From: an uncultured Porphyromonas sp.
GTDB taxonomy: Bacteria; Bacteroidota; Bacteroidia; Bacteroidales; Porphyromonadaceae
Direction of reading: 5' to 3'
Length of the DNA: 19,751 bases
NCBI RefSeq assembly: GCF_900541275.1
Contig: NZ_UQJH01000024.1
Coordinates: 1-19,751, forward strand
Shown: positions 6,500 to 14,935 of the stretch, one piece after another
Layout of the letters: each line of letters starts with the position of its first letter
How positions within the stretch are numbered: the first letter of the stretch is position 1
Translations under genes and position numbers: made by a program
The notes under the pieces: model-generated
Told to the model about the DNA's origin: nothing
Databases searched by the model: none
Seen by the model: only the letters and a program-made list of their open reading frames with translations

Positions 6500-6595
6500 A
6501 ATAGTTATGCAACTTGTGACAAAGGGAGATGTAAAAGTGCTGTACGTGCGAAGAGGAGACAATCCGGGATGGTATACTTGCCGACCGGAGCGGAT

Positions 6596-8512
6596 CTACC
6601 GGAAGCGGAAGTCGTCCAGCATCAGAGCGACATCGGAGGCACCGCCCAGCTTAATGGCAAGCATCTCCCGTGCGGGATCCGTATTGAGATCGATGGCGGT
6701 GAGGTCCAGTGTGACCGTGATCCACTGACCTCGCGTGTCGATGGTCCCCTTGTAGAGATTTCGCGGCTCAGCCCGAAGCACCTTATCATGCGATGACACC
6801 TCACCAAGATTGTAGCAGACGTAGCTCTGCTGACCATTGGTGCCGAGGTGATCAACGTAGACATTGACGGAGAGGGAGCGGGCGGAGCTGGCACCCTTGA
6901 GCAGAAAAGTGAGCAACCTCGCACCGGAGGGAATGGCGCCCTTAAAGGAAAGGAGGTAGTCGTTGCCGCTCAGCTGCTTGACGACTGAGAGGACCTGCCC
7001 CCGATCGGGAAAAGCGTGGTCGCGAGAGAGGATCGCATAGGAGCGGAGACCCTGCTTGCCGAGCGCGGCGCGGAGGTCAGGCTCGCTCTCGCAGTCAGCC
7101 CCGGGGAAGAGCAGCCCCTCGGTCGGTTTGACCCCGGGATCCGGGGTGGCGGGCCCCTCCTGCGAGGTGTCGCTCTCCCCTACCCTCAGCACCACATCAT
7201 CGATGCGCCAGAGCGCTTCCTGGTAGTCTCGGCTCTTGTAGACGAAGGCAAAGCGTACCTGCTTTTGCCCGTAGACAAAGTCGGGGAGAGGAATCGAATT
7301 GGCCACAAAGTCCTCTGACCCCGCCTCGGGGTACTTGGGGATCTCCACCCGCGTCCAGCGGGCCTCCTCGGGGTAGTCGGGCGTGATCTCCTCCGTCGTC
7401 ACGTAGAGCATCTGCTCCTCGGACGGTCGCTTTCCCCGGCTGATACTGTGGACAAAGGAGAGAGTCGCCCCTGAGATGTCCGTGAAGTCAAAGGCGGGGG
7501 ACATCAGGAGGATCTTGGTCATCCCTATACGGCGACCGGTGACGGTGGCGCACCCCTCCTCGGCCTCAAAGCCGATCCCCTTGCCCAAGATTGTGTGGTT
7601 GGTCATCTCTCCGAGGGAGGAGTCAAAGTGCTCCTCAAGCAGGATAGGCTGCTTGGCGGAGGGCTCGGGGTCGATGATGATATCCCCCTCGATCGTACCG
7701 CCCTCCACAAAGGAGCGGATAGAGGCTGAGAGATCGACGGTGTTCGGCTCGGAGGGGGTACGCCTGAGATGCAGGACGAGCTCGTAGTACTTGCCACTCT
7801 CCGTCTCGGTGACCCCACTTATGGCTGGCTCTGCGAGGAGGATGGACTTGGTCCCCACTTCGATCTGTATCTTATGGGCGGGATCACCGATGGTCTCACC
7901 GGGCAGGATGTAGGTGAGGAAGGTATTGCCGATCCGTGACGATGGGAGCGGGTGGACAGCGGTCCCAGGCTTGATGGTGCCACTTCGCTTCTCCATCCGT
8001 CCACCGGAGCGGTAGCCCTGCAGCTCCACCCTCGCATCAGAGAGGTCTAGCCCCTCGATCTCGGAGACAAGGCGGACCCGCAGCTGCGAGAGACGGTGAG
8101 AGAAGGAGAGCTCCACCTGCGTCTCCCCCGGGACTCCCTTTCCCTCCCCATAGAGCAGAGGACACTGGTCTCGCAGGTCGAAGGAGACAGATCCCCCACC
8201 GCCGTAGCTGTAGGGGTAATAGGCGTGGAAGGTCTCCCCCTCAGGAGCCATGGAGATACGCCGATCACCGCGAGGGACAAAGGTGCCGTCCCCATGCGCC
8301 GTGACGTAGGGGACATCGGTCTCTCGTGAGGAGAAGATCCCGATCCGGTCGCCCGCCTCCCAGCGATCATCAAGGACGCGGAGGAGGGGCACAGTGGCGA
8401 CAAAGTCGGGGCAGGTACGCGCCTCGGTCTCCTCAACCGGCTCCGCCTGCTTTTGGCACGCGGGGAGGAGTAGGAGGAGGGTCAGGAGCGTGCGGTAGGA
8501 GTATTTTGTCAT
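6596..8512 (-). CDS. Fimbrillin-like multi-domain lipoprotein
   Basis: A 638-residue lipoprotein. The signal peptide ends in LLPAC with Cys19 as the lipidation site. Residues about 35-260 resemble the fimbrillin/Mfa-like family: the marker WEAGDRIGIF is at 51-60, followed by a beta-rich region with SFSHRLSQLRVRL. Residues about 290-440 look like a jelly-roll or DUF5017-like domain (ILLEEHFDSSLGEMTNH, then WRIDDVVLRV). Residues about 465-638 form a third beta-sandwich ending DDFRFR, reminiscent of carbohydrate-binding modules. Its start overlaps the stop of the transglutaminase gene by 4 bp (ATGA), implying translational coupling and a shared mRNA. It is probably a surface-exposed or periplasmic adhesin-type protein; it is larger than a classical fimbrial subunit. 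Domain names beyond the fimbrillin part are tentative. Confidence 0.75.
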   Translation of the reverse strand: MTKYSYRTLLTLLLLLPACQKQAEPVEETEARTCPDFVATVPLLRVLDDRWEAGDRIGIFSSRETDVPYVTAHGDGTFVPRGDRRISMAPEGETFHAYYPYSYGGGGSVSFDLRDQCPLLYGEGKGVPGETQVELSFSHRLSQLRVRLVSEIEGLDLSDARVELQGYRSGGRMEKRSGTIKPGTAVHPLPSSRIGNTFLTYILPGETIGDPAHKIQIEVGTKSILLAEPAISGVTETESGKYYELVLHLRRTPSEPNTVDLSASIRSFVEGGTIEGDIIIDPEPSAKQPILLEEHFDSSLGEMTNHTILGKGIGFEAEEGCATVTGRRIGMTKILLMSPAFDFTDISGATLSFVHSISRGKRPSEEQMLYVTTEEITPDYPEEARWTRVEIPKYPEAGSEDFVANSIPLPDFVYGQKQVRFAFVYKSRDYQEALWRIDDVVLRVGESDTSQEGPATPDPGVKPTEGLLFPGADCESEPDLRAALGKQGLRSYAILSRDHAFPDRGQVLSVVKQLSGNDYLLSFKGAIPSGARLLTFLLKGASSARSLSVNVYVDHLGTNGQQSYVCYNLGEVSSHDKVLRAEPRNLYKGTIDTRGQWITVTLDLTAIDLNTDPAREMLAIKLGGASDVALMLDDFRFR

Positions 8513-11145
8513 AGCCGAGAGAGGACCTCAGCAATCTGCTCGCCTATGCCGATGGTGTAGCCCTGGTGAAAGTAGACGACACGATTGAATGTATCGGCGA
8601 CGATCACCACCGGGTAGTCGAGCGGCAGGGAGCGCTCCAGGCCCTCTGCAAGCGCCTTATCCAGCCCCCGAGTATCAACACCCCAGGCGGCTCTCGGGAG
8701 GAGGCCGTGGAGCGCCTCAGAGGGCTTCTGTCGCGTGAGCACCACGGTCGGGATGGGCAACTTGCCGGACCGGTCAGCGATGGCACCGAGGTCGCGGAGG
8801 ATGTGGTCGGACGGCTCGTGGGCATCGCGTGCCAGCACGAGGAGGTAGTAGCCCCGCCCGGTGGTGCTGAGAAGCGAGCGCTCCTCCCCCTCGAGATCCT
8901 CGTAGAGCGACTCGGAGTCAAAGTTTCCGATCACTGCCAGGGCGCCCTCCTCCCGATCAAAATCGATCGCCATAGGCTCTCCGCAGCGCATTCTGCGGAT
9001 GGAGGCGAGGACGGTGCCGTCGGCAAGCCTGCTGCCGGTGAGGAGGAAGTTGTCCGGATAGAGGAGCGAATTACCCTGCAGGTCGGTGTAAGGAACCATA
9101 TCATCGAAGTAGTAGGTGCTCATCTGTCCATCGGCAGGATCGAAGTAGCCGACGGTGAAGTGAGACGTGTAGTGGGGCGTGCGGACAGTATTCGTCCCCT
9201 GCTCATAGGTGAGCTGTAGGGGGCAGTCGGCAGTGGACTCCTTCTCCTCCTTTAAGAATGGGATCACCCGCTCCCTACCCTCGTCATCGCGGTAGCGGAC
9301 AACGCTGTTGCCGAAGTCAAACCATGCCGGCACTTTGGCCGTGCGGAGGAGTCGGATCAGCAAGACGGTGAGGGAGCGCTGGTTGCCTCGCTGTAGGATC
9401 CAGGTGGAGGCGGGCGTCATCGGGAGGTTGAGCGGATTGTACTGCTTGTCGTAGGAGAGCTGTCCCACCCGCTCGAGGATCCGGGTGACTCGCTCCTCTC
9501 GGCTGAGCTCCTCACTGCCGAGGATCTGCTCGCAGATCAGATCCAGCTCCGGCTGCTGGGGTGCTATCGGCTCGCGGTCTAGGACTCGCGGGCAGTAGAT
9601 CATCGGCTCCTGCCAGTCGGCGTCGGTGAGATCGCGGTCGAGCACCTGCTCGAGGGCGGTGATGGAGACGTCGTGGAGGTCCTTCTCGGTGAGGGAGGAG
9701 AGGAGGAGAAGTGCGTGGTGGAGACGACCGCTCTCAGCCGAGTGGCGGAGGAAGCTCTCTATTGTGGCGTGGTATCCGCGGCTCTTGGGGAAGAGGTCGA
9801 GGAGCAGGGTGCGATCCTCACCGGTGGCGCCCAGCTCGTCCGCCAGTGAGGCGGCCTGCTCTGCTGTGGGGAAAGTGGAGGTGTAGGCCTCACGGACCGC
9901 ATCCTCCTCGGCGAGTAGGCGGGCATTCTCTGCCGCCTGGGCCTCGGTATACCGAACCTCCGGTGTCTGCTCCACCGGCGGAGTGAGACGCAGGTGCTGC
10001 TCTGCCGGGATGGTGTCGAGCGGACGGAGGGTCAGCTCGAGGGTGCTGCCACCCTCCTTATTGGTCATCTTTTCCATCGCCACTCGGTCCTTGCCCATAG
10101 AGGCAAAGATCACCACGTCCCCGAGACCGAGGTTGGTCACCGCTTCCCCTCTGTCATCAGTCGTGCGGGTGACGAGAGGATAGAGCTCTGCGTAGTTGTA
10201 GATGCGGTAGGTGACGGTGGCGCCCTCGACTGGCTTACCGGTTTCGTCCAGGACACGGACGGTCATCGGCGCAGTGCGAATGTAATTGGGCGTCACATTG
10301 AGCTCGGTGAAGCAATCGTTCTTGCTCAGCACCTCCTCGTCGCCATCGTAGTCACCGAAGGCGGTGGTGTGGAGCATCATCGCCCGCATTACCGGGGCGT
10401 CAAACCAGGCGTTGTCCATCACGGGGGCAGGTTCGCTTGCCCCGAGGTAGTGCCACTTACCATCGACCCAAGCCTCGACCCAGGCGTGGTTGTCGTCCGT
10501 ATGCGCCCAGCGGGGCGTGTAGACCTGTCGCGCCGGGATGCCGACGGTACGGAGTACCGCGACGACGAAGGTACTCTGCTCGCCGCAGCGCCCGAGGGCA
10601 TTCCGCAACGTGGCTATGGGGCTGGAGGTCCGCCCATCGGAGGGCTGGTAGGTGATGTGCTTATGGGCCCAGCGATTGAGTGCCAGCACCGCCTGCTCCA
10701 TCGTCATGGTATCGACGAGGTCGGACAACTCATCGTAGTAGGTGGTCCGAAAGTCATCCAGCACCTCGTTATTGACCCGCTTGGGGAGGACAAAAGCGCG
10801 GAAGAGCGTCCCGGGGACCTTTTTCCCCCACGGCATCTCCTCCCTTGCCCGCAGCGTCACCCGGACATTATCCAGATGGTAGGCAATGCTGTGATCCATC
10901 AGGTCCGGCAGACTCATGTAGGCGTAGAGGTAGGTCATGGCGTCCCGCTCCTCGGCGGTCACGTCCACGAAGCGGAGAGAGTCGGTCGGAGAGACGATGC
11001 CGAGGGTGTCGATCTTCGTCTCGAGCGCTTTCTCGGCACGAGTCATTACGTCGGAGGGAAAAAGCGACTCGCTCCGACCCCCGCCACATGAGGTGGCGAA
11101 GAGAGTCAGAGCGAGTAGAAGAGTAAGGGCTGTAAGTCTATTCAT
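8509..11145 (-). CDS. Transglutaminase-like lipoprotein with C-terminal thioredoxin-like domain
   Basis: An 878-residue lipoprotein (lipobox ending FATSC, Cys20). The transglutaminase-like core has GRCGEQS with Cys187 and DDNHAWVEAW with His220. The third acidic position is probably E238 in LGASEP, where many relatives have Asp. Residues about 290-350 form an Ig/carboxypeptidase-regulatory-like domain (MTVRVLDETGKPVEGATVTY). The middle is helical and unassigned. The last ~150 residues resemble a redoxin fold (YYLLVLARD, then PVVIVADTFNRVVYFHQGYT) but have no CxxC, so this part is unlikely to act as a redox enzyme. Such proteins in Bacteroidota may act as peptidases or crosslinkers in the envelope; the substrate is unknown. 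It is first in a coupled pair with the fimbrillin-like lipoprotein and has a TAnnTTTG box just upstream. Confidence 0.82.
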   Translation of the reverse strand: MNRLTALTLLLALTLFATSCGGGRSESLFPSDVMTRAEKALETKIDTLGIVSPTDSLRFVDVTAEERDAMTYLYAYMSLPDLMDHSIAYHLDNVRVTLRAREEMPWGKKVPGTLFRAFVLPKRVNNEVLDDFRTTYYDELSDLVDTMTMEQAVLALNRWAHKHITYQPSDGRTSSPIATLRNALGRCGEQSTFVVAVLRTVGIPARQVYTPRWAHTDDNHAWVEAWVDGKWHYLGASEPAPVMDNAWFDAPVMRAMMLHTTAFGDYDGDEEVLSKNDCFTELNVTPNYIRTAPMTVRVLDETGKPVEGATVTYRIYNYAELYPLVTRTTDDRGEAVTNLGLGDVVIFASMGKDRVAMEKMTNKEGGSTLELTLRPLDTIPAEQHLRLTPPVEQTPEVRYTEAQAAENARLLAEEDAVREAYTSTFPTAEQAASLADELGATGEDRTLLLDLFPKSRGYHATIESFLRHSAESGRLHHALLLLSSLTEKDLHDVSITALEQVLDRDLTDADWQEPMIYCPRVLDREPIAPQQPELDLICEQILGSEELSREERVTRILERVGQLSYDKQYNPLNLPMTPASTWILQRGNQRSLTVLLIRLLRTAKVPAWFDFGNSVVRYRDDEGRERVIPFLKEEKESTADCPLQLTYEQGTNTVRTPHYTSHFTVGYFDPADGQMSTYYFDDMVPYTDLQGNSLLYPDNFLLTGSRLADGTVLASIRRMRCGEPMAIDFDREEGALAVIGNFDSESLYEDLEGEERSLLSTTGRGYYLLVLARDAHEPSDHILRDLGAIADRSGKLPIPTVVLTRQKPSEALHGLLPRAAWGVDTRGLDKALAEGLERSLPLDYPVVIVADTFNRVVYFHQGYTIGIGEQIAEVLSRL

Positions 11146-11168
11146 GGCTAACGGTTTTATTTACAGAC

Positions 11169-11176
11169 CAAAGTTA
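11169..11176 (-). promoter_or_regulatory. -7 box before the transglutaminase gene
   Basis: On the minus strand this reads TAACTTTG, an exact TAnnTTTG match in the 49-bp gap after the porin gene. It predicts a leader of roughly 15-20 nt. It suggests the two lipoprotein genes can be transcribed apart from the importer operon, although read-through is possible because no terminator separates them. Confidence 0.5.
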
Positions 11177-11194
11177 GCCAGAAAAACTTAACCG

Positions 11195-12199
11195 TCAGAA
11201 GCCGAACTGGAACTGCATCCGGATGTGGTGGTCCATCGGACCGTGTCCCTCACCCTGCGGAGCGACGAGGCGGTACTCCAGCTGCCAGCGGGAGAGCTTG
11301 CCAAACCAATGCTGCACGCCGAGCGTGCTGGTGAGGAGACTGCCGGGACCCATACCGGTCTTGAGGTAGTCGACAGAGGCGACGAAGTCGTATCGCTTGG
11401 CCATGTGTGCCACAGCGGTGAGGTAAGCACCCTGACCACTGACCTCGGCATCCTTGCCATACATATACTCACCCGTAAGGGAGACCGGCTTGGTAGTCAG
11501 CTGTACGGCGCCGCTGACACGGTGGCGGATATAGGGAGCACCCGCCTCGATACCCTTGCCGGCCCCCATCGCGTGGAGCTCACCACCGAGGTAAGAGGCA
11601 TGGAGCGTCAGCATGGAGGTGGGGCGTAGGTAGAGCGCACCGCCATACATCTTAGAGGTGCCGAGGTCGAGGGTGTTCATCCCCTGACCATTCATCACCG
11701 CCAGCTTGTAGGAGAGCACCCTACCCCAGAGGTCACCCGACAGCTCGAGACCAATGTCCCGCCCGGAGGTGCCCGAGTAGAGCGGATCCATCCCCACGCC
11801 GGCGAAGTAGACCGTCGGCATGGTCCCGCCAAGGCTCAGCGGATTGAGGAAGGGAGCCACCTGGTTCTCCAGTCCGAAGGGCGTCTTCATCTGCCCCACC
11901 CTCAGACTCAACTCCGGGGCAAAGCGGTAGGACATGTGGAGCTCCTTGAGTATCGCGGGGCTATTGAGCTGAAAGAGGACAGCCGCACTCCACCGGTCGG
12001 TGATGCGCATCGTCCCCATAAGCTCCGACTTATTGACGCCAAAGGAATTTTTCCCCGGTCCCAAGAGGGCATCGTAGTAGACCTGACCATACCCATGGAT
12101 CTCGAGACGCTTTCCCTTATCGAAGTGGTGGTGCCCCTGTGCCGATAGGGCCGGCACCAGCGTCAGGAGGAGGAGAAGTGAGAGTAGTACTTTTTTCAT
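11195..12199 (-). CDS. Outer-membrane porin linked to the ABC importer
   Basis: A 334-residue beta-barrel protein. The signal peptide runs from MKKVLLSLLL to about ALSA (1-20). The mature protein begins QGHHHFDKGKRLEIHGYGQVY and shows repeating amphipathic strands, a porin-like RVGQMKTPFGLEN segment, and a C-terminal aromatic strand ending FQFGF. The pattern resembles phosphate-selective porin O/P-type proteins. The ATG at 12199 is used since an upstream in-frame ATG would add 14 residues ahead of a good signal peptide and overlap the permease. It follows the permease stop by 20 bp as the last gene of the importer operon, so it probably provides the outer-membrane pore for the same substrate. 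The His-rich mature N-terminus and the HGPMDHH near the C-terminus are notable and could bind metal. Confidence 0.8.
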   Translation of the reverse strand: MKKVLLSLLLLLTLVPALSAQGHHHFDKGKRLEIHGYGQVYYDALLGPGKNSFGVNKSELMGTMRITDRWSAAVLFQLNSPAILKELHMSYRFAPELSLRVGQMKTPFGLENQVAPFLNPLSLGGTMPTVYFAGVGMDPLYSGTSGRDIGLELSGDLWGRVLSYKLAVMNGQGMNTLDLGTSKMYGGALYLRPTSMLTLHASYLGGELHAMGAGKGIEAGAPYIRHRVSGAVQLTTKPVSLTGEYMYGKDAEVSGQGAYLTAVAHMAKRYDFVASVDYLKTGMGPGSLLTSTLGVQHWFGKLSRWQLEYRLVAPQGEGHGPMDHHIRMQFQFGF

Positions 12200-12219
12200 A
12201 AGATAAAAAAGAAGTGCAT

Positions 12220-12972
12220 TTAGTGACCTGCAGAGCGCCATCGACAGAAGCGCTCCTCTGCAATATCTGTAAGAATAAACAGGATAAATCCGGTGATGCT
12301 CAAGACGACGATGCCTCCGTACATATCGATGTAATCAAAGCGCATCCACGCATCGGTGATGAAGTACCCCATGCCGCGGTCTGTGCCGTAGGTCTCGGTG
12401 ACAAAGAGGACCGAGATCGCCGTCCCGATGGCGACACGCAGGGTGGAGAGGATATCCGGCAGCGCAGCCGGCAGGAGGATGTACCGCAGGACACGCCACC
12501 GATCAGCACCAAGAGAGCGGGCAATGTGGAAGCTCTCCCGGGGGATATTCGTGAGGCTGTCGCGGACGTTGACGATCACCTGGAAGATCAGGATCAGAAC
12601 GATCATCGCCACCTTGCCTCCGTCCCCCAGCCCGGCGATCAGCATCACGATAGGCAGAAGAGCCAGCTTCGGGATCGGATAGGCGAGGTAGGTGAGGGCG
12701 TTCATCGCCCGTCCGAAGGGGCGATAGCTGTAGATCAGCCAGGCGATGACCAGACCGAGGAGTAGCGCAATGGGGATGCCGAGGAGGATCCGATAGAGAC
12801 TCGCCAGGAGGTGCGGTCCCATCTTCCCCGCCAGGAGCACCGGCAGATGACGGTATACCACCAGAGGCGAGATCAAGGCCCCCTCTCCGATGAGGAGGTA
12901 GGCGACGTACCAGATCACGTTGATCAGCAACGTGCCGACGAGGAAACGGTAGGTGATGCTGTCCGCTCTCAT
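12220..12972 (-). CDS. ABC importer permease (NitT/TauT type)
   Basis: A 250-residue inner-membrane protein with about six hydrophobic segments (near 12-30, 63-82, 98-114, 120-136, 176-192 and 218-236). The cytoplasmic EAA loop that docks the ATPase is visible at about 150-172 (ARSLGADRWRVLRYILLP, with the conserved Gly155). This fits the SsuC/TauC/NrtB permease family. Its start overlaps the ATPase stop by 4 bp (ATGA), which means tight coupling. Substrates in the family are nitrate, sulfonates, taurine, thiamine precursors and others; nothing in the sequence chooses between them. Confidence 0.9.
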   Translation of the reverse strand: MRADSITYRFLVGTLLINVIWYVAYLLIGEGALISPLVVYRHLPVLLAGKMGPHLLASLYRILLGIPIALLLGLVIAWLIYSYRPFGRAMNALTYLAYPIPKLALLPIVMLIAGLGDGGKVAMIVLILIFQVIVNVRDSLTNIPRESFHIARSLGADRWRVLRYILLPAALPDILSTLRVAIGTAISVLFVTETYGTDRGMGYFITDAWMRFDYIDMYGGIVVLSITGFILFILTDIAEERFCRWRSAGH

Positions 12973-13667
12973 GACTTGATCTCCTCTGCGATGCGCTCCG
13001 CCGATGCCCCTCTCGTCTCAGAGAGGATGCGCCCCGGCGTGCCACCCATGACGATCACTCGCTCCGCCAGTCCGGCGATCTCCTCGACATTGTGGCTCAC
13101 AAGGATCGTCGTCAGCCCGAGCCTGCGGCGGAAGTGCTGCAGGAGCGCCCTACTTCGCTCTGCCGTCCCGATGTCGAGTGCCGAGAAGGGCTCATCGAGG
13201 AGCAGCAGGTCCGGGTCCTGCACCATCGCCCTCGCCAGAGCGACCCGCTGTCGCTGCCCGCCACTCAACTCGCGCGAATAGCGATCGACGAAGGGGGCGA
13301 TCTCGAGGGTCTCCAGCACCTCATCCAGGTGGGAGAGATTGGGACACTCCTTTCCTCCTAGCGTATGGGGAAGGAGGATATTCTCTCGCACCGTCATCCA
13401 CGGGAGGAGGGCAAAGCCCTGCGGCACCAGCGCGACGGAGTGGACCCTGGGATCCGGGGGCAGATCATCGATCAGCACGGTCCCCTCATAGTCGGTGATG
13501 ATCCCTGAGAGGACGTGGAGGAGCGTAGACTTACCGCACCCCGAGGGACCGGTAAGCCCGAGGATCTCTCCGTCCTCAAGCGTGAGGGAGAGATCCTCTA
13601 CCGCCACCGTCTCGCCTCGTCGCCCCCTATAGGCGACCGAGAGCTGGTCGATCGTCACCCGACTCAT
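12969..13667 (-). CDS. ABC importer ATP-binding protein (NitT/TauT type)
   Basis: A 232-residue ATPase of the importer. All motifs are intact: Walker A GPSGCGKST (40-48), Q-loop Q83 in VPQ, signature LSGGQ (134-138), Walker B LLLLDEP with catalytic E159, D-loop SALD, and switch His192 in SHN. It most resembles the SsuB/TauB/NrtD group, of normal length. It follows the binding-protein gene by 8 bp and overlaps the permease gene by 4 bp. It should power import through the permease at the inner membrane. Confidence 0.93.
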   Translation of the reverse strand: MSRVTIDQLSVAYRGRRGETVAVEDLSLTLEDGEILGLTGPSGCGKSTLLHVLSGIITDYEGTVLIDDLPPDPRVHSVALVPQGFALLPWMTVRENILLPHTLGGKECPNLSHLDEVLETLEIAPFVDRYSRELSGGQRQRVALARAMVQDPDLLLLDEPFSALDIGTAERSRALLQHFRRRLGLTTILVSHNVEEIAGLAERVIVMGGTPGRILSETRGASAERIAEEIKS

Positions 13668-13675
13668 AAGCTCTG

Positions 13676-14620
13676 TTACTGAGGGAGGTACGAGCCGTCC
13701 ACCAGCCCCTCGCCGGTATAGTCCGCCGGGACGAGATCGTGCTCATGGAGCCAGGCGAGTGTCTCCTCCATATCCTTGGCTGAGGGGAGCGCTGCATGAC
13801 GATAGTCCGGCAGGGTGACCCGGTCAGCCAGTCCCTCGGGGATGCCGGCATCCTCGACGAGGATCGACTGCCACTCCGAGCGGGGATGAGAGAGGAGGTA
13901 GTCAACGCCGAGATTGTACCCCCTGAGGAGGAGCTTCACCGACTCCGCCTTCTCGTCGAGAGCCTCACGCCGCATCATCGTACCGGTGACAGAGATGCCG
14001 AGAGCCTTAGTGGAAGAGAGGGAGGCAAAGCCCTTGGACTTCGCGATGGTGATGAACGGGTCGGGGAAGACTGAGCCCTCCAGCTCTCCACCGAGCATCA
14101 TCTCGAGCCGAAGGGGGATCTTATTTACCTCCGGCTTCTCGACGTCCGTCGGCTCTATGCCGGCAGCGCGGAGCATCAGGTCGGTAGAGTAGTCGATCAC
14201 CGTATTGCGGGAGACGCCCACCTTTTTCCCTCTCAGATCCTCCATAGTGGTGAGGTCACCGGTTGCCATCATCTCGAAGTAGCCATCGTGCGCTGTGATG
14301 AGTGCGAGAGGCATCCCGGCGGCATGCTGGATCGCGGCGCCGGTATAGTCGATGACCGTACCATCCACCTGAGCGGCACGGAAGGCGGCATCCCGATCGT
14401 TGGCGGAGAAAAACTTGACGATCTCCACCTCCAGACCGAGTGAGTCGTAGATCCCCATCTTCTCAGCCACCACGTAGGGCAGGTAGTCCATCGAGGACAT
14501 CGCACCGATCTTAAGCGGTGGCAGCTGCTTGCTCTCCTTCCGCTGTCCCCCACAGGCGGAGACGGCAAGGGTGAGCAGCAGTGCGACAGTTAGTACTAGT
14601 AAGGACTTAGACTTATTCAT
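13676..14620 (-). CDS. ABC importer substrate-binding lipoprotein (NMT1/NrtA-like)
   Basis: A 314-residue periplasm-facing lipoprotein: signal peptide with lipobox AVSAC (Cys23), then PLKIGAMSSMDYLPYVVAEK and GIYDSLGLEVEIVKF, the usual opening of the NMT1/NrtA/SsuA binding-protein fold. Other family landmarks are GTVIDYTGAAIQHAAG and DLRGKKVGVS. The ligand cannot be read from sequence; neighbours offer no nitrate, sulfonate or thiamine genes. The ATG at 14620 (MNKSKSLL) is chosen over one at 14644, which would add eight residues before the signal peptide. It is the first gene of the four-gene importer-porin operon; it diverges from mtaB. Confidence 0.88.
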   Translation of the reverse strand: MNKSKSLLVLTVALLLTLAVSACGGQRKESKQLPPLKIGAMSSMDYLPYVVAEKMGIYDSLGLEVEIVKFFSANDRDAAFRAAQVDGTVIDYTGAAIQHAAGMPLALITAHDGYFEMMATGDLTTMEDLRGKKVGVSRNTVIDYSTDLMLRAAGIEPTDVEKPEVNKIPLRLEMMLGGELEGSVFPDPFITIAKSKGFASLSSTKALGISVTGTMMRREALDEKAESVKLLLRGYNLGVDYLLSHPRSEWQSILVEDAGIPEGLADRVTLPDYRHAALPSAKDMEETLAWLHEHDLVPADYTGEGLVDGSYLPQ

Positions 14621-14654
14621 AATACGATAGGGCGCATTTAACATATATTCTCAG

Positions 14655-14662
14655 CGAAGATA
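14655..14662 (-). promoter_or_regulatory. Weak -7 box before the importer operon
   Basis: The minus strand reads TATCTTCG, one mismatch from TAnnTTTG, about 35 bp before the ATG at 14620. No clear -33 element is present. The 12-bp repeat and mobile element begin about 30 bp further upstream. Confidence 0.3.
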
Positions 14663-14755
14663 CCCAAAAGCCCCGAGATAGAAGGCGGGACGCTTTTTGG
14701 TACAGGGGTGTCCATAATGGAGGGGTGCCCAATGCCCGATGGATAGGTACTCTAT

Positions 14756-14793
14756 CTAATACCGATATTAGTGAAGCCTAATATCGGTATTAG
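14756..14793. repeat. Two CTAATACCGATATTAG palindromic units
   Basis: One direct copy is at 14756-14771 and one inverted copy (CTAATATCGGTATTAG) at 14778-14793, separated by 6 bp. Followed by AGATTTC, as in the other locus. Together the pair can form one long stem-loop. Confidence 0.9.
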
Positions 14794-14853
14794 AGATTTC
14801 TCTGAGGAGTGGACTGCTTGGGTAGGGGGGATGCAATTAGCATGACAAGCCAC

Positions 14854-14924
14854 AAGGGGTGCATCGTTTCACGCTCTTCACAATGAGAGTTAAATGGCTT
14901 CTGTGCCACTCAAATGCGTCACCC
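14854..14924. repeat. Dispersed ~70-bp repeat, copy 2
   Basis: It aligns with 303-371 along its whole length, including the shared 16-bp end CTCAAATGCGTCACCC. Here it is the right end of the 223-bp mobile element. Confidence 0.75.
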
Positions 14925-14935
14925 CTGCTTTTTGG

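Noticed and set aside
8509..9000. Active thioredoxin domain at the end of the transglutaminase lipoprotein
   Set aside because: The fold-like strands are present but there is no CxxC or single catalytic Cys in the expected place, so redox activity is not claimed.
9994..11091. A 365-codon open frame on the plus strand
   Set aside because: It lies antisense inside the transglutaminase gene, whose protein has a signal peptide, catalytic motifs and family-like domains. The plus-strand product has no recognisable motif and is a by-product of high G+C codons.
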